This document shows, piece after piece, positions 17,365 to 25,933 of a DNA stretch of 64,000 nucleotides; within the stretch, counting starts at the first letter, position 1, and each line of letters begins with the position of its first letter. The DNA comes from Shimia_B sp038525525. GTDB taxonomy: Bacteria; Pseudomonadota; Alphaproteobacteria; Rhodobacterales; Rhodobacteraceae. The translations under genes were made by a program, and so were the position numbers. The notes beneath the pieces are model-generated. The model was given only the letters and a program-made list of their open reading frames with translations, had not been told where the DNA came from and did no database searches. The stretch is from the NCBI GenBank assembly GCA_038525525.1, contig JBCBHO010000001.1, forward strand, positions 496,001-560,000, in the 5' to 3' direction.

Positions 17365-17745
17365 ATGCCCACCTACCCCGCCCAGGATTGGCCTCGCCCC
17401 CCCGCCGCGGTGCCCTGCGATATGCTTCCCATGGTCCCCAACGGCGCGCGCTGCGTCGTGGCGGGCCTCGTGCTGGTGCGGCAGCGCCCGGGCACGGCCA
17501 AGGGCGTGATCTTCATCACGCTCGAAGACGAAACCGGCATCTGCAACGTCATCGTCTGGCGCAAGATCTACGAGGAATTCCGGCGGGCGGTCATCGCCGG
17601 TCGCATGCTCCGTGTCACCGGCCAGCTCCAGCGCGAGGGCGCGGTGACCAACATCGTCTCCCAGCACGTCGAGGATATCTCCTACATGCTCGACGATCTG
17701 CTGAAGCCCAATATCGAGATCGCGCGCGCCGGGGATCAGCCCTGA
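17365..17745 (+). CDS. Free-standing OB-fold domain related to the C-terminus of error-prone DNA polymerase DnaE2/ImuC
   Basis: A 126-residue protein. Its core, VAGLVLVRQRPGTAKGVIF followed by TLEDETGICNVIVW, RKIYEEFRR and LRVTGQLQREGAVTNIVSQ, matches the OB-fold that closes DnaE2 (ImuC) polymerases, including the VEDIS stretch corresponding to the RLxDLS segment near their C-terminus. None of the polymerase (PHP, palm, fingers) is present: only 137 bp separate this gene from the divergent ferredoxin gene. It could be a relic left by deletion of dnaE2 or an expressed single-stranded nucleic acid binding protein. The frame is intact with normal codon use, which favours a functional gene. The ATG at 17365 was chosen because the region before it does not resemble the family; another ATG lies at 17329. 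Confidence 0.7.
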   Translation: MPTYPAQDWPRPPAAVPCDMLPMVPNGARCVVAGLVLVRQRPGTAKGVIFITLEDETGICNVIVWRKIYEEFRRAVIAGRMLRVTGQLQREGAVTNIVSQHVEDISYMLDDLLKPNIEIARAGDQP

Positions 17746-17833
17746 GGCGACGCGCGCCGTGCCGGAATGGCGATCAACGGTAGCGGGACGGCCCGGGCTC
17801 CGCTAAGCTCCGGCAAAACCGCAGCAAACGCGG

Positions 17834-18367
17834 ATGAGAGCAGTGAAACAAATTATACTACCCTTGGCGCTGTGCGCCTTCACGGCGGCGTGCGGCACCG
17901 TCGAAACCGTCACGCGCGCGGACCCTGCCCTGCAGCGCTTCAGCTCGCAGGACGGGCCGCCCAATGCCGCGCCGGGCAGCTGCTGGGGCAAGGATGTCAC
18001 GCCCGCGGTGCTCGAAACCGTGACCGATAATATCCTGCTACATCCCGCCGAGATCGGCTCGGACGGCGTGGTCCGGCGCGAGGCCGTGTACAAAACCGAA
18101 ACCCGGCAGGCCATCGTCCGGGAACGGCGCGAGATCTGGTTCGAAACACCCTGTGAGGCCGCGCTGACGACGGAGTTCGTGGCGTCGGTCCAGCGCGCCC
18201 TGACGGCGCGGGGCGTCTACTCGGGCGACATCACCGGCGAAATGGATGCGCGGACCCTCCGGGCCGTGCGCGCCTACCAAGCGCCGCAAGGGCTTGACAG
18301 CGCGATCCTGTCCATCGCCGCCGCGCGGAAGCTCGGCCTCGTGGCGGTGCCGCGCGAAGACGGCTGA
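17834..18367 (+). CDS. Peptidoglycan-binding-domain lipoprotein
   Basis: A 177-residue protein. The N-terminus has a lipoprotein-type signal, with the lipidated Cys at residue 20 in FTAACG. Residues 25-110 carry SCWGKD and repeated Glu/Thr-rich strands without a recognisable motif. Residues 112-170 resemble a PG_binding_1 domain: FVASVQRALTARGVYSGDITGEMDARTLRAVRAYQ has the usual Q-x2-L-x3-G-x-Y-x-G-x-I-D/E-G pattern. It should be a periplasm-facing, membrane-anchored protein that binds cell-wall peptide. Its partners are unknown. It ends at a strong terminator. Confidence 0.82.
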   Translation: MRAVKQIILPLALCAFTAACGTVETVTRADPALQRFSSQDGPPNAAPGSCWGKDVTPAVLETVTDNILLHPAEIGSDGVVRREAVYKTETRQAIVRERREIWFETPCEAALTTEFVASVQRALTARGVYSGDITGEMDARTLRAVRAYQAPQGLDSAILSIAAARKLGLVAVPREDG

Positions 18368-18374
18368 GCGCATG

Positions 18375-18401
18375 AAAAAGGGCCCGCGCGGGGCCCTTTC
18401 T
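18375..18401. terminator. Bidirectional Rho-independent terminator
   Basis: AAAGGGCCC pairs perfectly with GGGCCCTTT around GCGCG (18377-18399), flanked by A and T runs. It separates the converging lipoprotein gene (plus) and degP (minus). Confidence 0.92.
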
Positions 18402-18424
18402 CGAAAGGCATGGTAAGTCCGTCG

Positions 18425-19927
18425 CTACTCGAGGCCAAGCGCCACGAAGCGCGGGTCCTCTCCACGGCGCACCAGAAGCAGCACCGAGCGGCGGCCCGCG
18501 TCACGGGCTGCGTCGATCTGCGTGGAAAACGCCGAAAGCGTCGTCACGCGCTGCTGACCGGCTTCCGTAATCACGTCACCGGCGCGGAGCCCTTTTTCGA
18601 AAGCTTCGGAGCCCTCTTCCACGTCGGAGATCAGAATGCCTTCGATGTCGCCGACGCCGAGTGCTTCCCGGGCTTCGTCGTCGAGGACAGAGAGCGTCAA
18701 CCCGAGCTGATCCATCTGCTCGGGTTCATCTTCGCTTTCCGGACCCGGCGCAGCGGCGGGGACCTCGATCGCGGTCTCTCGGCGGCCCAGCGTCACGGTC
18801 AGAGTTTCCGTCCGGCCATCTCGAAGGACCACCACCGGCACCTCCTTGCCCACAGGCGAGTTACCGACGATGCGCACGAGCTCGCGCGTGTCCTCGATCT
18901 CAACGCCGTCGAAGCGGATGATAATGTCGTTGGTTTGCATGCCGGCATCCATCGCCGGGCCCTCGGGCACGTCCGTCACGGCGGCGCCGCGCGCATCCTC
19001 GAGGCCGATGGCTTCTGCCAAGTCGGGTGTCACGTCCTGGATGCGGACGCCGAGCCAGCCGCGGCGCGTCTCGCCGAACTCGCGGAGTTGGTCCACGACA
19101 TTCGTCACGACGTTCGACGCCATGGAGAAGCCGATCCCGATGGAGCCGCCATTGGGGCTCAGGATCGCCGTGTTCACGCCGATCACCTCGCCCTCGAGAT
19201 TGAAGAGAGGGCCGCCCGAGTTACCGCGATTGATGGCGGCGTCGGTCTGGATGTAATCGTCATAGGTGCCCGAAAGCGCGCGGTTGCGCGCGGACACGAT
19301 GCCCGCGGAGACGGAAAAGCCCTGCCCCAGCGGATTGCCCATGGCCACGACCCAGTCGCCCACGCGCGCGGTGTCGCTGTCGCCGAAAGGCACGAAGGGC
19401 AGCGGCGTATCCGCCTCCACCTTCAGGAGCGCGATATCGGTGTTGGGATCCGTCCCGATGAGTTCTGCCACGAGCTCATCACCCGAGAAGAACTCGATGG
19501 TGATCTCGTCCGCGCCCTCGATGACGTGGTTGTTGGTCACGATGAAGCCGTCCTCGGAGATGACAAAGCCCGAGCCCAGCGCGGAGGAGCGGCGCGGCCG
19601 CTGGCCCTGATTACCGCGGCGGTCTTCGAATTCGCGGAAGAAGTCCTCGAAGGGCGAGCCTTCGGGCACGATCCCCTGGGGACCGCGATCCGTGCGCCCG
19701 GCTACGACTGTCGACGTGGTGATGTTCACGACGGACGGGCTAATCGTTTCGGCAAGATCCGCAAAGCTCGGCGGCGCCGTCTGTGCCTTGGCGACAATGG
19801 CCTGCGCCATGAGGAGCGCGACAGCCATGAAGGCGACCCAAGCGGCCTTCACATAGGTCTGGCCTGTATTCGTTTGGGGGATGGCCCTGGCCTCGGCCCG
19901 GCTCGTTGGATGGGCGTCTCGTCTCAT
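18425..19927 (-). CDS. degP: Periplasmic serine protease Do/HtrA (DegP-like)
   Basis: A 500-residue envelope quality-control protease/chaperone. An N-terminal hydrophobic stretch (VAFMAVALLMAQAIVAKAQ) is a signal peptide or anchor. The trypsin-like domain has the triad His in TNNHVIEG, Asp in NTDIALLKVE and Ser in RGNSGGPLF, so it should be active. Two PDZ domains follow: one around RRGWLGVRIQDV, the second around QLGLTLSVLDDEAREALG, ending LLLVRRGEDPRFVALGLE. The frame is open to 20029, but the ATG at 19927 has GAGGAGT five bases upstream and gives MRRDAHPTS. It lies downstream of hflK-hflC-yjeT, the common alphaproteobacterial order. A dyad at 20033-20057 may be an operator for a separate degP promoter. 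Confidence 0.95.
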   Translation of the reverse strand: MRRDAHPTSRAEARAIPQTNTGQTYVKAAWVAFMAVALLMAQAIVAKAQTAPPSFADLAETISPSVVNITTSTVVAGRTDRGPQGIVPEGSPFEDFFREFEDRRGNQGQRPRRSSALGSGFVISEDGFIVTNNHVIEGADEITIEFFSGDELVAELIGTDPNTDIALLKVEADTPLPFVPFGDSDTARVGDWVVAMGNPLGQGFSVSAGIVSARNRALSGTYDDYIQTDAAINRGNSGGPLFNLEGEVIGVNTAILSPNGGSIGIGFSMASNVVTNVVDQLREFGETRRGWLGVRIQDVTPDLAEAIGLEDARGAAVTDVPEGPAMDAGMQTNDIIIRFDGVEIEDTRELVRIVGNSPVGKEVPVVVLRDGRTETLTVTLGRRETAIEVPAAAPGPESEDEPEQMDQLGLTLSVLDDEAREALGVGDIEGILISDVEEGSEAFEKGLRAGDVITEAGQQRVTTLSAFSTQIDAARDAGRRSVLLLVRRGEDPRFVALGLE

Positions 19928-20032
19928 TGAGTACTCCTCGGGGTGTTCCTCGTCGGGGCCACGGGGCCCCTTCGTCCTGCCCCACCAACCTAGGGTGACA
20001 TGAAAGCAACGCAAATGGGTGAATTTCATCTG

Positions 20033-20057
20033 TCACTGCCATGTGACTGGGCAGTGA
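20033..20057. promoter_or_regulatory. Inverted repeat upstream of degP
   Basis: TCACTGCC and GGCAGTGA form perfect 8-bp arms with a 9-nt spacer; an overlapping GTCAC-N6-GTGAC dyad starts at 20032. It is about 105 bp before the degP start, in the gap after the small unknown gene. An operator for an envelope-stress regulator is possible, but no known motif was matched. Confidence 0.4.
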
Positions 20058-20109
20058 GGTGACGCAAGGTCCGCTCGTCAGCTCAGCGGTGCCGGGCAGA
20101 CGCGCGGTT

Positions 20110-20445
20110 TCAGCCCATGGTGACCACAATGGTCTTGTGGCGCGGCAAGGGTTTAGCACGCTCGGGATCCGAGACGAGGACGAACGGTTCATCGCGGGGC
20201 ACGAGCACGGGGCCACCGCTCTTCGGCACCACGATGACCCGTGGTTTTCTTTGCACGCGATGATGCAAATGGCGCGGATGGCGCTTGAGGATGATGAGCG
20301 TCTGGCCGGGATCGGATCGCGTGACCAGCTTGATGCGGTCATGCGCGTCAGGCGCGGGCGCGGCCAGAATGGCCGCGCAGAGTGCGGCGGCAGCGAGGCG
20401 GGCTGGCTTCACGAGCGCTCTCCAAAAGTGCGACGGATAGCGCAT
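20110..20445 (-). CDS. Small exported basic protein of unknown function
   Basis: A 111-residue protein with a probable signal peptide (hydrophobic ARLAAAALCAAILAAPAPDAH). The mature part is strongly basic and rich in Arg, His, Lys and Pro, as in ILKRHPRHLHHRVQRK, with short hydrophobic strands (VIVVPKSGG, KTIVVTMG). There is no cysteine in the mature part. I do not recognise it. It sits inside the hfl-degP block, between yjeT and degP, and may be part of that operon. A reading frame on the other strand covers the same DNA, but it lacks a signal and looks like a shadow. GGTGG lies just before the ATG. Confidence 0.55.
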   Translation of the reverse strand: MRYPSHFWRALVKPARLAAAALCAAILAAPAPDAHDRIKLVTRSDPGQTLIILKRHPRHLHHRVQRKPRVIVVPKSGGPVLVPRDEPFVLVSDPERAKPLPRHKTIVVTMG

Positions 20446-20498
20446 GGTGCCACCAAGGGCACAAAGCGGCTCTCACGTTGGCGCGATGGCCCGCGCGG

Positions 20499-20684
20499 CT
20501 AGGCGGCGGCGAGAAGAACGAGGACGATGCCCGCGGCCAGTGCACCGAGGCCGATGAGCCGCCGCGTCTCGAGCGGCAGGGATTTCAGGGCCTCGAGCAT
20601 GTCTTCAACGAGAGAAGGGGCCAGCGCATAGACCAGCCCCTCCACAATGAGCACCAGACCGAGCCCGGTGAGTATCCAGCTCAT
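20499..20684 (-). CDS. yjeT: DUF2065 (YjeT-family) small membrane protein
   Basis: A 61-residue protein with two hydrophobic helices: ILTGLGLVLIVEGLVYALAP and IGLGALAAGIVLVLLAAA, joined by a short polar segment (EALKSLPLETRR). This is the YjeT/DUF2065 pattern, whose members commonly follow hflC, as here (6 bp away). Function is not known; position suggests a role with the HflKC-FtsH complex in the inner membrane. Confidence 0.88.
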   Translation of the reverse strand: MSWILTGLGLVLIVEGLVYALAPSLVEDMLEALKSLPLETRRLIGLGALAAGIVLVLLAAA

Positions 20685-20690
20685 CGGCGC

Positions 20691-21590
<900 letters not shown>

Positions 21591-21591
21591 A

Positions 21592-22767
21592 TCAGTTGCT
21601 TCCGGAGTTGTTTGCGCTGCGGCGCAGTTCGTTCAAAGGCAGGAACGGGATCACGCCCTGGCCGCCGGCACCTTCGCCGGAGGTGTCGTCGAGGATGATC
21701 TTGTCCACACGGCCGAGCACCTGCTCCATCGTCTCCAGGTAGAGACGCTGGCGCGTGATGTCGGGCTGTTGCAGGTACTGGTCAAGAACCGCGTTGAAGC
21801 GCGAGGCTTCACCCTCGGCGGCGTTGACCACCTGCGCGCGGTAGCCTTCCGCCTGTTCGAGTACTTGCGCCGCTTCACCGCGGGCCTCGGCGAGGACACG
21901 GTTGGCATAGGCATCGGCTTCGTTCTGGAGACGGTCACGCTCCTGCTCGGCGGCCTGCACGTCGCGGAAGGCGTCGATGACATCCTGCGGCGGGTCGGCG
22001 CGGTCGAAGTTCACGCGGATGACGTTGATCCCGCTCTCGTAGCCGTCGAGCGTGGTCTGGATGAGGTCCTCCAGGCGCTGGGCGATGACGGCGCGGTCTC
22101 TGTTCAAGATCGGCGCGAGCTGGCTCTGCGCAATGATCTCGCGCATGGCCGATTCAGCCACCGCGTCGATCGTCTCGGGCGGGGTCGCGAGGTTGAAGAG
22201 ATACTGTGCGGGGTCGGAGATGTTCCAGACGACCTGGAAGTCGATGTCGACCACGTTCTCATCGCCCGTCAGCATCAGGCCCGCGTCACCGCCGCGGGTG
22301 CCGGTGCCGATTTCCACCGTCTGTTCGCGCGTCACAGGCAGGATCTCATAGGTCATGACCGGCCAGGGCGCGAAGTTGAGGCCCGGCTGCCCGATGGAGG
22401 AGAAATCACCGAGGAATAGCTCCACGGACTGCTCTTCCGGGCGCACGGTATAGAAGGAATTGAACGCCCAAAGGACGAGAAGCGCCACGGCGCCAAGGCC
22501 GAGGGTGCCCTTCGTGAAGGCCGGACCGCCATCGCCGCCGCCGCCGGAGCCGTTGGAGCCGCCACCGCGGCCACCCATGAGCACGCGAAGCTGCTCTTGG
22601 CCCTTCTTCATGATCTCGTCGATTTCGGGGATCTGCGGACCACCATCATTGCCGGGCCGGCGACCACCGCCGTTGCCGCCATTCGAGCCGCCGCCCGTGG
22701 GACGATTGCCCCGGTTGCCGCCTCCTGAATTGCCGCCCCCCCAGGGGCCGCCAGAATTACCAGCCAT
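21592..22767 (-). CDS. hflK: Protease modulator HflK
   Basis: A 391-residue partner of HflC. The first 80 residues are a Gly/Asn-rich disordered region (GNSGGPWGGGNSGGG type) that faces the cytoplasm. A membrane helix near residue 95 (LGLGAVALLVLWAFNSFYTV) leads into the band-7 domain with RPEEQSVELFLG and a long helical region (DVQAAEQERDRLQNEADAYANR). The C-terminal NELRRSANN tail is polar. The Gly-rich head is strongly repetitive at the DNA level. The gene is first in the hflK-hflC-yjeT-(unknown)-degP block and has 78 bp between it and gor. Confidence 0.95.
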   Translation of the reverse strand: MAGNSGGPWGGGNSGGGNRGNRPTGGGSNGGNGGGRRPGNDGGPQIPEIDEIMKKGQEQLRVLMGGRGGGSNGSGGGGDGGPAFTKGTLGLGAVALLVLWAFNSFYTVRPEEQSVELFLGDFSSIGQPGLNFAPWPVMTYEILPVTREQTVEIGTGTRGGDAGLMLTGDENVVDIDFQVVWNISDPAQYLFNLATPPETIDAVAESAMREIIAQSQLAPILNRDRAVIAQRLEDLIQTTLDGYESGINVIRVNFDRADPPQDVIDAFRDVQAAEQERDRLQNEADAYANRVLAEARGEAAQVLEQAEGYRAQVVNAAEGEASRFNAVLDQYLQQPDITRQRLYLETMEQVLGRVDKIILDDTSGEGAGGQGVIPFLPLNELRRSANNSGSN

Positions 22768-22845
22768 TGCTGTTCCTTGCTCGTTTGAGAATTGCTTACG
22801 GATTGATCATCCAGATGTGTGTTTTTGGCCCGAAATCAACCGCTA

Positions 22846-24288
22846 TCAGGCCGTTCGCACGGGTGTTTTCATGGTCACGAGTTCCTCAGACATCGTGGGA
22901 TGCACGGCGCAGACCCGGTCGAAGTCCTCCTTGGTGGCGCCCATCTTCACCGCGATCCCGGCGAGCTGGATCATCTCGCCCGCCCCGTCCGCCACGATGT
23001 GGCAGCCCAGGACCTTGCGCGTGGCCTGGCTCACGATGAGCTTCATCAGCACCCGTTCGTCCTTGCCCGCGAAAGCCTGGCGCATGGCACGGAACGAGGT
23101 GGCATAGATCTCAACCGCCTCCTGATCGCGCGCCTCCTCCTCGGTCATGCCCACGGTGCCGAATTCCGGTTGCGTGAAGACGGCGGAGGGGACGAGGTCA
23201 TGGTCCACCGGCGTGGGCGTGTCGTTGAAGACCGTCTCGACGAAGGCCATGCCTTCGCGGATCGCCACCGGCGTCAGCTGGATCCGGTTGGTGACGTCGC
23301 CGATGGCGTAGATCGACGGCGCGGCAGTGCGGGAATACTCGTCCACGATCACCTCCCCGCGGCGGCCGATCTCGGCCCCAGCAGAAGCCAGCCCCAGCCC
23401 GTCGGTGTTGGGCGTGCGGCCCGTGGCGAAGAGCACCTGGTCAAAGACCATCTCGGCGCCCGTCGTGGACTTGACCCAAATCGGCCCTGCCTTGCCCCTT
23501 GGGCCCTCGTAGGGCGGGACGTAGTTCGTGCGATCCTTGATCGGCACGCTATCCATGTCGGGGTCGTGTTCGGCGGCGCGCTTGAGCTCCATGATGTTGG
23601 TGCCGGTGTGCAGGTCCACGCCACGGCGGCGCATGCCGTCGGCGATGGCGCCGCGCGCCTCGTCGTCGAACCCCCGCAGGATCTGCGCACCGCGGTACCA
23701 CTGGCAGACCTCGACGCCGAGCCCTGTCATGATCCCGGCGAATTCGCAGGCGATGTAGCCGCCGCCGATGATCAGCATCTTCTTGGGCAATTCATCGAGG
23801 TGAAAGATCTCGTTGGACGTGATGCCGAGCTCTGCGCCCGGCATGTCGGGCACCACGGGGTGCCCGCCCGTCGCCACGAGGATCGTCTTGGCGGTCTTGG
23901 CGGTGCCATCGGCGAGTTCGATGCCGTGCGCGCCCGTCACGATCGCCCGCTGCGAGAACCGCTCCACGCCGGAATTGTCGAGAAGCCGTTGGTAGATGCC
24001 TTCCAGCCGGTCGAGCTCGCCCTCGAGCTTCGTCTTGAACCCGTCCCACTGGAAGGCCCCGCTGGTGACCTCCCAGCCGTAGTCGCGCGCTTCCGCGAAG
24101 GCCTCGGAATAGGTGGACGCGAAGACCATGAGCTTTTTCGGCACGCAGCCCCGGATGACGCAGGTGCCGCCGTAGCGGTCTTCCTCGGCAAGCGCCACGC
24201 GCGCGCCCCCCGCCGCAGCCACCCGCGCCGCGCGGGTGCCGCCCGAGCCACCGCCGATGACGAAAAGGTCGTAGTCAAAGTCAGCCAT
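22846..24288 (-). CDS. gor: Glutathione-disulfide reductase
   Basis: A 480-residue FAD enzyme that reduces GSSG with NADPH in the cytoplasm. The N-terminus has the dinucleotide motif FVIGGGSGGTRAARVAA, followed by the redox-active disulfide GGTCVIRGCVPKKLM, typical of glutathione reductase. A second nucleotide-binding fold is at IIGGGYIACEFA, then the FAD motif YAIGDVTNRIQLTPVA. The C-terminal interface domain has the catalytic-base region GCHIVADGAGEMIQ and VHPTMSEELV, where the His-x4-Glu pair is complete. The NADPH-site arginines are not the textbook pattern (QWYRGAQILRGFD), but still basic. Stop and start lie close to the next genes: the gene 24301-24774 ends 12 bp upstream. Confidence 0.94.
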   Translation of the reverse strand: MADFDYDLFVIGGGSGGTRAARVAAAGGARVALAEEDRYGGTCVIRGCVPKKLMVFASTYSEAFAEARDYGWEVTSGAFQWDGFKTKLEGELDRLEGIYQRLLDNSGVERFSQRAIVTGAHGIELADGTAKTAKTILVATGGHPVVPDMPGAELGITSNEIFHLDELPKKMLIIGGGYIACEFAGIMTGLGVEVCQWYRGAQILRGFDDEARGAIADGMRRRGVDLHTGTNIMELKRAAEHDPDMDSVPIKDRTNYVPPYEGPRGKAGPIWVKSTTGAEMVFDQVLFATGRTPNTDGLGLASAGAEIGRRGEVIVDEYSRTAAPSIYAIGDVTNRIQLTPVAIREGMAFVETVFNDTPTPVDHDLVPSAVFTQPEFGTVGMTEEEARDQEAVEIYATSFRAMRQAFAGKDERVLMKLIVSQATRKVLGCHIVADGAGEMIQLAGIAVKMGATKEDFDRVCAVHPTMSEELVTMKTPVRTA

Positions 24289-24300
24289 GGCCGGGGTCCT

Positions 24301-24774
24301 TCAGGTCTTGGTGCGGTCTATTTCGGGGAGGCCGGGACGTAGGGCCCTGATCCGCGCGGTGAAGTCTTCTGCGGCCTCTTGGCCCATCATGCGGAACGAG
24401 ACGAGCGCATAAGCCGTCCCGTCGTCATCGTATTGCAGGATGCCCACCCGGCCCGACGGGTCGAGCGTGGCCCCCGTGAGGGCATCGGCGTCGAACGCGT
24501 AGAGGCCACCGGTCGGCCCGATCACCTCCACGCGTCCTCCCATGATGCGCGCCACGAAGGGCCGCGTGAGAAGCGCACGGAGCGTGTAGGCAAAGAGCAC
24601 GAAGCCCACGACGGCGAGCGCGAGCCAGCCCCATCCCGCGCCGGCATTGAAGTAGCCCCCGGCCATGACCGTGACGAAGGCGTAGGCGGCGATGTTGAAG
24701 ACCATACCCCGGCGCCGGGCACGGGCCATGGGATAGATCGTTTCTTGGGCGGCGTCGGCGTCTGGGGCGCTCAT
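24301..24774 (-). CDS. Small membrane protein of unknown function
   Basis: A 157-residue protein with two hydrophobic helices close together (FNIAAYAFVTVMAGGYF and WLALAVVGFVLFAYTLRALL) after a basic cytoplasmic start (MARARRRG). The soluble C-terminal part is a PH-like pattern of short strands: ARIMGGRVEVIGPTGGLYAFDADAL, VGILQYDDDGTAYALVSFRMMG. It is reminiscent of bacterial PH-domain membrane proteins, but no family can be assigned. It directly follows rpiA (adjacent stop and start) and precedes gor by 12 bp, so rpiA, this gene and gor look like one operon linking pentose phosphate flux and glutathione reduction. Confidence 0.75.
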   Translation of the reverse strand: MSAPDADAAQETIYPMARARRRGMVFNIAAYAFVTVMAGGYFNAGAGWGWLALAVVGFVLFAYTLRALLTRPFVARIMGGRVEVIGPTGGLYAFDADALTGATLDPSGRVGILQYDDDGTAYALVSFRMMGQEAAEDFTARIRALRPGLPEIDRTKT

Positions 24775-25563
24775 CTAGTCCATCAGGTCGGTGAAGAGGT
24801 TGTCGGTCTCGACGAAATTGATCTTGTCTTCGCTCACGGTGCCGTCATTGATGTCGCGCACTTCCACGCGGCCATCTCCATAGCCGATGATGACCACGTC
24901 ACAGATATCCATGAACAGGCCGTTTTCGACGACGCCGGGGATCTGGTTCATCGCCAGGGCGAGCTGGCGGGGTTCACCGATACGATTGAGGTGGAGATCG
25001 AGGATGTGGTTGCCTTCGTCCGTGACGTAGGGGGCGGCCCCATTCATGCGCAGCGTGACCTGCTGCCCGAGGACATCCATGGCGCTGAGCATTTCCTCGA
25101 GGAGGGCACGGGTGGTCTGCCATCCGAAGGGGATCACCTCCACGGGCAGCGGAAACGCTCCCAGCGTGTCCACCTCCTTGGTGACATCGGCGATGACCAG
25201 CATCTGGTCGGAGGCCGTGGCCACGATCTTCTCCTGCAACAGCGCGCCCCCGCCCCCCTTTATGAGGTTGAGATCCGCGTCGAACTCATCGGCCCCGTCG
25301 ATGGTGATGTCGAGCCACTTGGCCTCGTCGAGCGAGATGACCTCTATCCCGACGTCCCGCGCGAGCGAGGCGGTCCGCGCAGAGGTCGGCACGCCCTTGA
25401 TGCGCAGGCCGTCCTCCCGCACCGCTTCACCGAGGCACCGGACAAGCCAAGCAGCCGTAGAGCCCGTCCCGAGGCCCACCTTCATGCCGGTCTCCACGAA
25501 GTCGGCGGCGCGCTTGGCCGCGACGAACTTTGCCTTGTCGATGGGTGAAAGTTCACCGCCCAT
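24775..25563 (-). CDS. rpiA: Ribose-5-phosphate isomerase A
   Basis: A 262-residue cytoplasmic enzyme that interconverts ribose 5-phosphate and ribulose 5-phosphate in the pentose phosphate pathway. Family motifs are complete: GLGTGSTAAWLVRCLGE near residue 30, TIDGADEFDADLNLIKGGGGALL near 90 (catalytic Asp and Glu) and QEKIVATASDQM after it, with the C-terminal VVENGLFMDICD. Length is slightly above the usual 220-230 because of a C-terminal tail after GDGRVEVRDIND. It leads the rpiA-(membrane protein)-gor block. Confidence 0.95.
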   Translation of the reverse strand: MGGELSPIDKAKFVAAKRAADFVETGMKVGLGTGSTAAWLVRCLGEAVREDGLRIKGVPTSARTASLARDVGIEVISLDEAKWLDITIDGADEFDADLNLIKGGGGALLQEKIVATASDQMLVIADVTKEVDTLGAFPLPVEVIPFGWQTTRALLEEMLSAMDVLGQQVTLRMNGAAPYVTDEGNHILDLHLNRIGEPRQLALAMNQIPGVVENGLFMDICDVVIIGYGDGRVEVRDINDGTVSEDKINFVETDNLFTDLMD

Positions 25564-25933
25564 CCCTGTCTCCGCCCTTCTTCGCCGACATGGCCCGTCT
25601 ATAGGCGCAAGCGCGGGCCGACGTAAGGGGGAGCCGCACGCCCAGGCGTTTCGGCTTTTTGCAAAGTGACGGTGGGGAAATCCCGACTTGTGGCAATGGA
25701 GGGCATAGGCAATCTTTGCCGGGTGAACGCCTCAGTTATTTGATGACGTATTGGTTTCGCCTTCGATGGCTTGGTTTCGGGGCGTTCACACCATCCTCCC
25801 TGGATACGACCCTGGCCACGTCGACATGACACGCACGCGTCAGCCCCGGTGTAGGCGCACCGAGTCCCAAACCGGCGCATCAAGCGTCGCTTTTGGGCTG
25901 GGGATCGACCGCTGCGCGGCCTAAGTCACGGAT
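25564..25933. other. Structured intergenic region before sdaA (370 bp)
   Basis: No credible gene. A 94-codon frame on the minus strand lacks family-like sequence. The region is less GC-rich than its flanks at 25640-25800. It has an inverted repeat GTGAACGCC/GGCGTTCAC (25723-25731 and 25781-25789, 49-bp spacer) and, inside the spacer, a direct repeat TTGGTTTCG at 25751 and 25771, exactly 20 bp apart. A GGCAA/TTGCC dyad lies at 25691-25720. It is the leader and promoter region of sdaA and of the divergent rpiA. Confidence 0.6.

Noticed and set aside
25599..25883. 94-codon minus-strand frame before sdaA
   Set aside because: No ribosome site, unusual composition, and it covers the repeats that look regulatory.
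25564..25933. Glycine or other known riboswitch before sdaA
   Set aside because: I could not find conserved aptamer core sequences; only repeats and dyads are visible.
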